The position numbers and the translations under genes were made by a program. A stretch of 26,678 nucleotides of DNA from a virus: IMG/VR virus record IMGVR_UViG_3300030202_001955, positions 1 through 26,678 of that record; one strand, 5' to 3'. Below the pieces are notes generated by a model. The model saw only the letters and a program-made list of their open reading frames with translations, did no database searches and had not been told where the DNA came from. Shown in pieces: positions 1 to 6,422 of the stretch (position 1 is the first letter of the stretch; each line of letters begins with the position of its first letter).

Positions 1-1791
1 AGCAATTTGTATTTTGAAGACAACGACAACCATGTGTATAATTCTCCTTCACCACAACAGATGGTGTTTTCACATAACATGATGAGGCGCGTTAACCCTG
101 CACTCAAACCTCTCGACCCTTCAACTACGAAAACTTACATGGCTGGCTATCAACACTCCGATAACGAACCAAACCCAAATACGCGTGTAGGTCAAGCCAT
201 CAATCAAACAATGGCTATGCAACCGGACATGCCATTGACACCGGGAGTAATCCAATCCACAGACCCCTCACTCTTCGCTCACTCTTCACATCTTCTTGAT
301 GTCGCGCTTGATGACACACTCATCATCAAAGACGATGGGAAACCACAACCAGTCAAGTTTATGCATCGCATCTTTGATTTAGAAGACTTGAAGCATTTGC
401 GCGGATTTGTTGGTGATTGGGTCATCACTTTGTATCCTCAAGGGGAACATATCATCGCGACAAAGAAAGGTAAAAAGATAACTGCTTACGGTGCTGATGG
501 TGAAATCAAGTTGGATGATGTATTCAATGAAGAAGTCAACAGGGTGCATGACAAAGATTTCGTGGTTCACGCTATACTTCATGACGGGATAATGACTGTC
601 ATTGATTTGTTAAAAACAGCAGACGAAGATACACATAATATGCCAACGAAAGACCGCATTCGTCATCTTCGCGCTCAATACGAATCAAGCGAACATATCA
701 AAATGCCCGAACCAATCAACACCAAGCGTAGTGACGATGAAGGATTATCCGTAGCAGTTGATGGATTGCAAAATGAAAACAACATGGATATTCTTTTGCG
801 CGATGCTAACGCTACATACATGAAAGGTGAACCTCGCCACCCCAAGTGGGTGCTGTTAAGTAAAGAAAAAATGGTTGATGTCATCATACTTTCGCGTGCT
901 GGTAAAAACTACACTATTGGTGTTGGACCACTCATGAACCCCGAACACTATGGTAAGCGCGCACAGCAAGTTGGTGAAGAACACTACATGAATGTAGGAA
1001 GCGCGAAAGGTCCACGCGGTTTCAATGTTGGTGACTTCGCTACGGTTCGATGCACAGGTGTGAGCGCATCTAAGAGCGAACATCCAGTATATCGTATCCG
1101 TTCAGCCAAGTTAACCGACGCTGAACCACTCGCCGCAAACAGTGTTGAAACACTTGCTATATTGGCTGGCGACCACCACATTCCTCAACAAGTCAATATG
1201 AAGAAGGGTAAAATCACAATCTTATTCCCCGCGTTTGACGATGAAGTTATTTGCAAAACGCACAAAGAAGAAGGGTTTTGGTTTGTCGAACCTCAATCTT
1301 CTATATGGGGCAATGACTATCTTGTTAAATTAGCCAACGACCAAGAAGCGTATTGGGAGGCTAAAGCCATTTGGTTGCTAAAGAGAGAAGAGTCCGAAGA
1401 ACCCGAATACGATGAAGTCAAACCCGAACCCCCAGCAGGTCATAGTAAGAAACCAAAGAAGGTTCTTGAAGAGGAGGAGGAGGTTATCAAGCGTGGACTT
1501 GAATTGATGGAGCGCGGATTGGAACATCTTACTAAAGAGAAGATTACCAGCACAGGTGTTCAAGGTCTTGGCATAGGATATGCAAGCCTCGACCACTCAC
1601 CGCGAGGACCTACTGAAAATATCCGCGATGACACCATGCCCGATTTTGACCCTCAAGCGCGAAGAGATGATGAGTTGAAGCCAGCAACTAAGAAGAAAAC
1701 CAAGAAACTGCGGACAAGTCAAGGAGAAACTGCGAGTCTTGAAGACGATGGTGTCATCGCGATTGACAAGGGTTCTATTGATATACCATGA
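1..1791 (+). CDS. 5'-truncated structural-region protein with a degenerate ATP-dependent DNA ligase-like fold
   Basis: The frame is open from the first base, so the true start is upstream; the TTG at base 7 has no ribosome-binding site and is only the first possible start codon in view. Residues are numbered from that TTG. Residues 133-300 follow the order of a ligase nucleotidyltransferase domain: a strand pair near 135-160, DFVVHAILHDG (184-194) followed by TVIDLL where ligases have DGE and FDLL, PTKDRIRHL (213-221) like the PLxxRR segment, MDILLRD (260-266) at motif IV, and HPKWVLLSKEK (278-288) at motif V. Residues 300-375 (YTIGVGP, later GDFATVRC) look like the OB fold. The motif I KxDG lysine is not visible (VGDW instead) and motif III lacks DGE, so ligase activity is unlikely. 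The C-terminal 130 residues are charged, with a glutamate run. The gene lies just before the capsid protease, where a portal normally sits, so it may be the end of a portal fusion or a separate accessory protein. The fold assignment is by eye. Confidence 0.5.
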   Translation, partial: SNLYFEDNDNHVYNSPSPQQMVFSHNMMRRVNPALKPLDPSTTKTYMAGYQHSDNEPNPNTRVGQAINQTMAMQPDMPLTPGVIQSTDPSLFAHSSHLLDVALDDTLIIKDDGKPQPVKFMHRIFDLEDLKHLRGFVGDWVITLYPQGEHIIATKKGKKITAYGADGEIKLDDVFNEEVNRVHDKDFVVHAILHDGIMTVIDLLKTADEDTHNMPTKDRIRHLRAQYESSEHIKMPEPINTKRSDDEGLSVAVDGLQNENNMDILLRDANATYMKGEPRHPKWVLLSKEKMVDVIILSRAGKNYTIGVGPLMNPEHYGKRAQQVGEEHYMNVGSAKGPRGFNVGDFATVRCTGVSASKSEHPVYRIRSAKLTDAEPLAANSVETLAILAGDHHIPQQVNMKKGKITILFPAFDDEVICKTHKEEGFWFVEPQSSIWGNDYLVKLANDQEAYWEAKAIWLLKREESEEPEYDEVKPEPPAGHSKKPKKVLEEEEEVIKRGLELMERGLEHLTKEKITSTGVQGLGIGYASLDHSPRGPTENIRDDTMPDFDPQARRDDELKPATKKKTKKLRTSQGETASLEDDGVIAIDKGSIDIP

Positions 1792-1808
1792 GTTAGAGTT
1801 GGGTTGCA

Positions 1809-3218
1809 ATGGCGATTCTCGCGGCCCCGTCTTCGACCTCTAACCCTGTCATTTTGAAGGGTATTGGTGATGACCTTGTTGTTGCTGGATACGCGTCCGT
1901 TGAAATGGTTGACAAGCAAGGCGACCTTATCACCCGTTCAGCACTAAAAGATGCATTTAGCGGGTTCATGAAAGCAGAAGGATTTCGCAATGTTCAACTC
2001 GCACACTCTAACATTCAAGTAGGAACAGTTATTCCTTCTTACACTGATTCAAGTGGTCGTCTTTGGAAATCCGAAGTTGACGATACAGGAATGTTCGTAG
2101 TCATTAAACTACGCGGGGACATTGAAAAAGCCCGCGAAGTTGCATCCGAAATCCGTAAGGGCAACCTACGGTCTTTCTCAATTGGCGGTCAAGCCTTTGA
2201 GAGAGTCAATAAGAGCGACCAAACACGCGGGGATTACCGCGAAATTCGTCGTATGGAACTCCATGAGGTCACAATTTGCGAGAAAGGTATTAACCCCGAA
2301 GCGCAATTTCGCATCCTCAAGGAAGACACAGGAAATGATGATATGACCAACCCAATGAGCGAACTGCAAAGTGTCCTTGAGAGATTGTCTAAGAAACTTG
2401 ACGATAAGGATAAGGAAGAAGATAAAGAAAAGGGCTTTATGCCCGACATTAAAGACCTTGACGACGACGGCGACAAGAAAGAACCTATGGTGGAAGCACG
2501 AAAGGACAAGAAACCCGCAATGGACGACGAGGACGATGAAGACGAGGACATGATGTATTCCGACGACAAAAAAGAAGACAAGGACGATGATAAAATGGAC
2601 AAAGCAGAAGATATGATTACGACAGACTATTTGACTTGGTTAGAGTCAACCGTGAAAAGCGCAGGGTTTGACCCAAGCGCGGCTCGCGACCACTTTAACA
2701 AAGGCTACGGACCGGGTGAATCCGGCTTCGACCACCGCGGACAAGGTTCCCTTGAAGGTGCTGGCGAAGAAGATTCCGGCAAGCGACCTAAGATGGACAT
2801 GGGAGCCGCACCAAGCGGAAACAAGAATGTCATTAAGGGTGATTACCTAAACGCTTCAAATGTTTCATCCAGCGAAGTTGAAGCCGCTTACGAAGTGTTC
2901 AAGGCCGCGGCACAAGAACAACAGTTCAAGTCCGACCTTAACAACCAATTCACACAAAGGTTCCTAAAAGAACAGAAGCAAGAAGCAGATGCAGTCGCAA
3001 AGGCTAACTTCGATTCTCGCGGACCAATGGTTGAACTACAAAAAGCAGTCATCGCACTCAATGAGCGCATCGACAATGTTTCAACTGTTTCAAGCACAAT
3101 TGCAAAGTCCGCTGACCGAGCAACTGTCACTATTCCCGAAACCGCCGAACTTGCAGACATGTCGTGGGACGATGTTCACCGACTTGCTGGTAAAGCGTTG
3201 ACAGGAGGCGATTATTGA
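1809..3218 (+). CDS. Prohead maturation protease fused to capsid scaffold
   Basis: This 469-residue protein would template procapsid assembly and then digest the scaffold. Residues 15-173 match the HK97/XkdF-like serine prohead protease family: GYASVEMVDKQGD near the start, a candidate catalytic His66 in LAHSN, a candidate nucleophile Ser124 in SFSIGG, and the ELHEVTICEKGINPEAQF block (150-167) that ends these domains (usually E.SLV..PANP). Residues 180-270 are extremely acidic and lysine-rich (DDEDDEDED). Residues about 350-430 form charged helices likely to be coiled coil. The C terminus (SWDDVHRLAGKAL) is a short amphipathic helix of the kind scaffolds use to touch the coat protein. The stop overlaps the capsid gene start as TGATG, so the two are translationally coupled. 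The ATG has only a weak upstream site. Protease and scaffold in one frame is a known arrangement; the catalytic residues are inferred from motif position. Confidence 0.85.
   Translation: MAILAAPSSTSNPVILKGIGDDLVVAGYASVEMVDKQGDLITRSALKDAFSGFMKAEGFRNVQLAHSNIQVGTVIPSYTDSSGRLWKSEVDDTGMFVVIKLRGDIEKAREVASEIRKGNLRSFSIGGQAFERVNKSDQTRGDYREIRRMELHEVTICEKGINPEAQFRILKEDTGNDDMTNPMSELQSVLERLSKKLDDKDKEEDKEKGFMPDIKDLDDDGDKKEPMVEARKDKKPAMDDEDDEDEDMMYSDDKKEDKDDDKMDKAEDMITTDYLTWLESTVKSAGFDPSAARDHFNKGYGPGESGFDHRGQGSLEGAGEEDSGKRPKMDMGAAPSGNKNVIKGDYLNASNVSSSEVEAAYEVFKAAAQEQQFKSDLNNQFTQRFLKEQKQEADAVAKANFDSRGPMVELQKAVIALNERIDNVSTVSSTIAKSADRATVTIPETAELADMSWDDVHRLAGKALTGGDY
2343..3218 (+). other. Candidate internal in-frame start giving free scaffold protein
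   Basis: An ATG at the exact border between protease domain and acidic scaffold begins MTNPMSELQSVLERL. AGGA lies 9 bases upstream, in the same register as other starts in this window. Use of this start would give a 291-residue scaffold without the protease. Nested protease and scaffold genes of this kind are known (lambda C and Nu3). Use of the start here is inference. Confidence 0.4.
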
Positions 3219-4366
3219 TGGCAAGAAATTATGTAAGAACAGTGCAAGACATGGAGCGATACTATTACGGTGGCGCATCCCAAACCGGCTACACCTACGG
3301 TGCAGGTGACATTCTCAAGGCAGACGCGCCTTTGATGTCAACCACCGCTGGAACATACCAAGCGATTTACGGACGAAAAGTATGGTCACAGTTGAACCAA
3401 GAGTTCAACGCGTTTTCTATCCTTCCTAAGAAACCGTGGGAAAGAAGTGGATGGCGTATCCTTACTGGTCGCGCTGACTTTACCAAAGGTGGCGGAATTG
3501 CAGAAAACGGAACTCTACCGGACACAAGCCGACCGGAGTTCCTACATGTTGCCGCAAAGCCAAAGACCGTCGCGCACACTTTCGACCTATCGGAAGTTAG
3601 CATGTTCTTGTCCGACAAGGACGACGGATTGGGCGATGTTCGCCAAGTTCTAAAGGAAGAGATGGGTAAGCACCACGCTGAACATATCAACCGAATGATG
3701 CTTGAAGATGTTGACACACCAGTTGGCAACGACTTTGAATCCCTTGACCGTCTTACCTCCGACCCGGACAAGATGACCACAGGAACAGGCCATGTAAGCG
3801 CAACTACTGACCACGACATTTACTCTATTACCCGCGACGGAAGTGCAGATTTCCACAGCGCAGAAGTTGATGTTGCGGCTTCAAGTTCAACTAACAGAAA
3901 CCTTTCTTTGAATCAACTTGATGGATTGTTCCAGCAACTATGGACTCGCGGTGGTAATCCGAAGGTTATGCTAACTGGATATGATACTCTAATGAGAGTT
4001 CAACAGTTGCTACAATCCCAACAAAGATTCATGGACAGCAAGCGTGTCACTCCTACCTACAACGGTGTGAAAGGTGTTCCCGGTCTTGAGGCTGGTTTCA
4101 TCGTCGCAACCTACAACGGTGTCCCAATGATTCCAACAAAGGATATGCCACAAGATGGAGCAGGTTCTCTATCTCGTATGTATTATCTTGACACGGATTA
4201 CCTGTGGTTCCAAACCGCAATCCCGACACAATACTATGAATCCGGTATCGAAACCGGCGACCCATTCGCGATTAACCGTCTTGGACAAGAAGGACTCTAT
4301 CGAACTATGGGTGAGATGTGGTGTTCTTTCTTTGGTGCAAGTGGCTCTATTCGTGACCTACAATGA
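3218..4366 (+). CDS. Major capsid protein, HK97 fold
   Basis: The 382-residue product is the shell subunit. The ATG overlaps the previous stop by one base, and AGGAGG lies 9 bases upstream; an in-frame TTG one codon earlier is less likely. Features typical of the family, in order: a flexible N-terminal arm; residues 50-72 with GRKVWSQLNQEFNAFSILP; a glycine-rich E-loop-like hairpin at about 78-105 (FTKGGGIAENGTLPD); a strand (KTVAHTFDLSEVSMFL); a long spine-like helix at about 138-164; an A-domain segment with NPKVMLTGYDTLMRVQQLL (247-265) and VPMIPTKDMP; and the late GLYRTMGEMWC strand. The length is normal for a mature HK97 coat without a delta domain, fitting a separate scaffold encoded just upstream. 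The highly ordered codon use and strong ribosome site suit a very abundant protein. Family assignment is confident from pattern and context; no covalent crosslink residues were assigned. Confidence 0.88.
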   Translation: MARNYVRTVQDMERYYYGGASQTGYTYGAGDILKADAPLMSTTAGTYQAIYGRKVWSQLNQEFNAFSILPKKPWERSGWRILTGRADFTKGGGIAENGTLPDTSRPEFLHVAAKPKTVAHTFDLSEVSMFLSDKDDGLGDVRQVLKEEMGKHHAEHINRMMLEDVDTPVGNDFESLDRLTSDPDKMTTGTGHVSATTDHDIYSITRDGSADFHSAEVDVAASSSTNRNLSLNQLDGLFQQLWTRGGNPKVMLTGYDTLMRVQQLLQSQQRFMDSKRVTPTYNGVKGVPGLEAGFIVATYNGVPMIPTKDMPQDGAGSLSRMYYLDTDYLWFQTAIPTQYYESGIETGDPFAINRLGQEGLYRTMGEMWCSFFGASGSIRDLQ

Positions 4367-4380
4367 GGAGATGATTAAAT

Positions 4381-4992
4381 ATGGTAGCAAAAACACATAG
4401 AGGAATAACATATACAAGTAGCGCAGGTGGCGTTGATGTCCTATTGGACTTACCACTTCAAGGCGGAGTTGACCAAGATGAAACAGGATGGTTGGGTTCA
4501 ACCTATCCGGGTGCATTGACTTCTTTCGAGCCGCGACAGACTGACGGAACAAACAAATTCAACCCACGATTGGTTGTTGTTCATTGGTCAACCGCGACAG
4601 ACAATGCAACTTTGACCCTATCCGGTCAATGCAGTGAAATTATGCACGCATCATGTCAATGGGCTGAATCCAATGCGGCTCCGGGTCTATCCCAACACGC
4701 CGCAAGTGGAGTTCTAATCAATGACGGTTCACACTTTTTAACAAGTGAGGCCACCGTAGCAGTTGATACAGTTGACGCGACAACACAATTTAGTGTTGGT
4801 GATTTCGTCCTTGATGCAGAAGGAGCAATTGTTGGAACACTAACCGCTGTTGGTGCAACATCAATCACTCTCGCGGCAAACGCAACCGTTCAAATGAACG
4901 ACAACGCGGCTTTGCACAAGAGAACTCCTTTGGTCTTGACAAACACATCGGGAACAACCGAGTCTGTCACACTACTACTACTATTGGCTTGA
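4381..4992 (+). CDS. Putative capsid decoration or head-associated beta-rich protein
   Basis: The 203-residue product follows the coat gene directly, after GGAG ten bases before its ATG. It has no transmembrane segment or catalytic motif. The sequence is rich in Thr, Ala, Val and Gly and looks all-beta. Residues about 130-190 (QFSVGDFVLDAEGAIVGTLT, then ATSITLAANA) have the VGD..VxDAEG..VGT..AV pattern of small beta-barrel modules common in viral structural proteins. The C terminus VTLLLLLA is encoded by four consecutive CTA codons. The position immediately after the coat gene and the lack of charge suggest a decoration or stabilising protein on the capsid surface, but the family is not recognised. 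Confidence 0.6.
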   Translation: MVAKTHRGITYTSSAGGVDVLLDLPLQGGVDQDETGWLGSTYPGALTSFEPRQTDGTNKFNPRLVVVHWSTATDNATLTLSGQCSEIMHASCQWAESNAAPGLSQHAASGVLINDGSHFLTSEATVAVDTVDATTQFSVGDFVLDAEGAIVGTLTAVGATSITLAANATVQMNDNAALHKRTPLVLTNTSGTTESVTLLLLLA

Positions 4993-4998
4993 GGTGAT
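4991..4998 (+). promoter_or_regulatory. Shine-Dalgarno site pointing to a CTG start
   Basis: GAGGTGAT begins at the last two bases of the preceding TGA stop. Its spacing to CTG at 5003 is 4 bases. This matches GGTGAT sites before other genes here, which sit 3 to 5 bases from ATG, GTG or TTG. No ATG, GTG or TTG occurs at that spacing, so a rare CTG start is the simplest reading. Confidence 0.45.
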
Positions 4999-5374
4999 TC
5001 TTCTGCCTACTATAACCTACAAAGGCTCGCGTAAAACAGGCGCAAACATGGGTCGCTTAGGTTGGTGGATTTGGGGTAAGCCGGTTGAAGTCACAGCCTC
5101 TTGGCTTGATGCTAACCGCGCTTCGGTTGATGGACCGGAGTTTTTGATTGATGGACACTCCTTCACTGATGAAACAACGGAATTGACTGATAACTCAAGA
5201 CCCGATATGGGCTGGACAAAGGGCGATATTATGTCTTGGATGGGTGACAAGGGTATTCAATACTCCGCGTTATCCACTAAAGCCAAGTTGCTCGCGGCGA
5301 TTGAAACACATCTCAATCCACCCGAAGAGTCTATAACCGAAGGCGAAGAAGCACAAACAACAGGAGATGAATGA
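4994..5374 (+). CDS. Head-region protein with a C-terminal SAP/HeH-like helical domain
   Basis: Up to 126 residues. The N-terminal half contains a tryptophan-rich stretch (RLGWWIWGKPVEVTASWL) and no known family. Residues about 74-108 (TKGDIMSWMGDKGIQYSALS followed by TKAKLLAAIETHL) have the helix-extended-loop-helix pattern of SAP or HeH domains, which often contact nucleic acid. The tail is acidic. The start is unclear: GTG at 4994 lies inside the GAGGTGAT ribosome site, so it cannot use that site. CTG at 5003 is spaced exactly as the other starts here, and the first ATG is at 5048. The coding region is certain from about 5003; the start codon is not. A second SAP-type gene lies in the tail module. 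Confidence 0.65.
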   Translation: MILLPTITYKGSRKTGANMGRLGWWIWGKPVEVTASWLDANRASVDGPEFLIDGHSFTDETTELTDNSRPDMGWTKGDIMSWMGDKGIQYSALSTKAKLLAAIETHLNPPEESITEGEEAQTTGDE

Positions 5375-5376
5375 TT

Positions 5377-5622
5377 ATGGCATTTACAAGTGATAACAGA
5401 CCGCATACGATTGGTGACTTGATTGTGATTACAGGCACAGTCGCGAATGGTGATACAAGCACAGACCTTAGCGCGTTCATGAGTGAAATACTTATGGCGA
5501 GCGTTTCCCCTATTTCGGGTTCCGCCGCGCCAGTTGAATCCGCTATCAACGGAACTACCGTAGTCCATGCTGACCCCGGTGTAGCCGCAGGTGGAAAATT
5601 ATTCGCAGTCGGTAAGAGATAA
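5377..5622 (+). CDS. Small hypothetical head-region protein
   Basis: The 81-residue product is not recognised. It is non-charged, Thr, Ser and Gly rich and probably beta-structured (TIGDLIVITGTVANG, then GKLFAVGKR at the end). Two ATGs compete. The one at 5371 overlaps the previous stop as ATGA but is only 4 bases from AGGAG. The one at 5377 is 10 bases away, the usual register in this window, and is preferred. It sits between the SAP-like gene and another tiny gene, all downstream of the coat. A small capsid decoration or tail-fibre-accessory role is possible but not shown. Confidence 0.6.
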   Translation: MAFTSDNRPHTIGDLIVITGTVANGDTSTDLSAFMSEILMASVSPISGSAAPVESAINGTTVVHADPGVAAGGKLFAVGKR

Positions 5623-5635
5623 GGTGATTCACCTT
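5621..5635 (+). promoter_or_regulatory. Inverted repeat covering a ribosome site and TTG start
   Basis: AAGGTGATTCACCTT is a perfect inverted repeat (AAGGTGA, one base, TCACCTT). In RNA it could form a small hairpin of at least four to five pairs, covering the Shine-Dalgarno AAGGTGAT and two bases of the TTG start of the next gene. Upstream ribosomes ending at the TAA here would melt it, which would couple translation of the two genes. The pairing is seen; the function is inferred. Confidence 0.4.
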
Positions 5636-5801
5636 GTCCGATACCACAGTGTTTGAGTTCACGCCCGAACAAGCGTGTGACACAGCAGGTGCAACTGGCG
5701 TTCAATTGGTGCTTGATGCTCACACTTCCGGCAAGACCGTCGAAGGCGTGACATCATATACCATGCAAGGTAATTTGTATGTTGTAGTTGTCACCGCTTG
5801 A
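5634..5801 (+). CDS. Very small hypothetical protein (55 residues)
   Basis: A TTG-started frame preceded by AAGGTGAT at standard spacing. The product begins MSDTTVFEFTPEQACDTAG and ends in a beta-type run NLYVVVVTA. It lies exactly between the preceding TAA and the next ribosome site, with no other coding possibility, and its stop is joined to the next site as TGAAGGTGAT. It has no recognised family, signal peptide or membrane segment. The perfect fit of start, site and stop makes it a real gene despite its size. Confidence 0.6.
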   Translation: MSDTTVFEFTPEQACDTAGATGVQLVLDAHTSGKTVEGVTSYTMQGNLYVVVVTA

Positions 5802-5811
5802 AGGTGATACT

Positions 5812-6078
5812 ATGGACTTACACGAACTGCAACGGCTTGAAAAACAAGGCTGGCGTAAAGCCGAAGAGTCAATGGTCAAGACCGATGAGCGCGACAAGTT
5901 GAAAGGTGTTGTTAAGCGTCAAAACATGAAGACGCGCAATATCCGAGATATTGTCAACATCGGTGCTGGCACTCGCTGTAAGTTCTGTGGCATGTTGCAT
6001 TTCTGTTATCTTGAACGATGCGGAGCGTGTAAGAAGCCAATGGACTACAATCTCGCTAAAACCGAAGAGGTGATTTGA
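5812..6078 (+). CDS. Small zinc-ribbon protein
   Basis: An 88-residue protein starting at ATG 3 bases after AAGGTGAT; an upstream in-frame GTG at 5788 lies inside the previous gene and has no site. Residues 1-50 are strongly charged and helical (KAEESMVKTDERDKLKGVV). Residues 56-73 form a zinc knuckle pair, Cys56-x2-Cys59 and Cys70-x2-Cys73, with an extra Cys65 and His63 between them. This is the classic two-knuckle zinc ribbon. Such proteins bind nucleic acid or act as assembly factors; the position among head genes suggests a structural or morphogenetic role rather than transcription control, but either is possible. The stop overlaps the next ATG by one base (TGATG). Confidence 0.68.
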   Translation: MDLHELQRLEKQGWRKAEESMVKTDERDKLKGVVKRQNMKTRNIRDIVNIGAGTRCKFCGMLHFCYLERCGACKKPMDYNLAKTEEVI

Positions 6079-6419
6079 TGAATCCTATGGAAAAAGCATG
6101 GATATTACTCAAAGAGTTGACTGCGGAACAAGAGCAAAGGTTGGAAGAGTTAGTTCAATCCGGTGACGGATATATGGCAGACCAGTTGCGTCAAGCATAC
6201 GAAGCAGGGAACGCCGCTGAACAACAAGCGCGTGAATCTAAACCTGTGATGACACCTAAAATTCAACAAGATTATGTTGACCCGCTCGCGGCCATCCAAG
6301 AACAAAAAGATTCAGCGGCGGCGGTGAGGAGAGCAAAGAAACAAGGACGAGTTAATTCACCACATTACAAAGCGTTGCGCGATGCACATGAGGCAAAATA
6401 CGGGAAAATGAGGCGATGA
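6078..6419 (+). CDS. Small charged protein with the MNPM-x2-AW-xx-LK N-terminal tag
   Basis: This 113-residue protein starts at ATG overlapping the previous stop, with GAGGTGAT just upstream. It opens with MNPMEKAWILLKELT, a tag shared with two other small genes in this window. The rest is Glu, Gln, Lys and Arg rich and probably one long helical or coiled-coil region (EQEQRLEELVQ, then QLRQAYEAGNAAEQQARES), ending in a basic tail (KALRDAHEAKYGKMRR). There is no membrane segment or catalytic motif. It lies between the zinc-ribbon gene and the connector. An internal capsid or assembly role is possible; no family is recognised. Confidence 0.68.
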   Translation: MNPMEKAWILLKELTAEQEQRLEELVQSGDGYMADQLRQAYEAGNAAEQQARESKPVMTPKIQQDYVDPLAAIQEQKDSAAAVRRAKKQGRVNSPHYKALRDAHEAKYGKMRR

Positions 6420-6422
6420 TGT

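Noticed and set aside
1468-1485. GAGGAGGAGG run resembling a strong ribosome site or repeat
   Set aside because: It encodes a glutamate stretch in the left-edge protein and no start codon follows in a useful frame.
2234-2602. Minus-strand frame of 122 codons, very serine-rich
   Set aside because: It is the complement of the acidic GAC/GAT repeats of the scaffold; no ribosome site and biased composition explain the open frame.
3367-3819. Minus-strand frame of 150 codons inside the coat gene
   Set aside because: The coat gene on the plus strand is clear and has a strong ribosome site; the antisense protein has no recognisable pattern.
4970-4987. CTA tandem repeat at the end of the gene after the coat, considered as a slippage site
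   Set aside because: Only four copies, three-base periodic and in frame (leucines), so slippage would not change the reading frame.
5788-5811. Longer GTG start for the zinc-ribbon gene
   Set aside because: It lies inside the preceding gene and has no ribosome site, while ATG 5812 is correctly spaced from AAGGTGAT.
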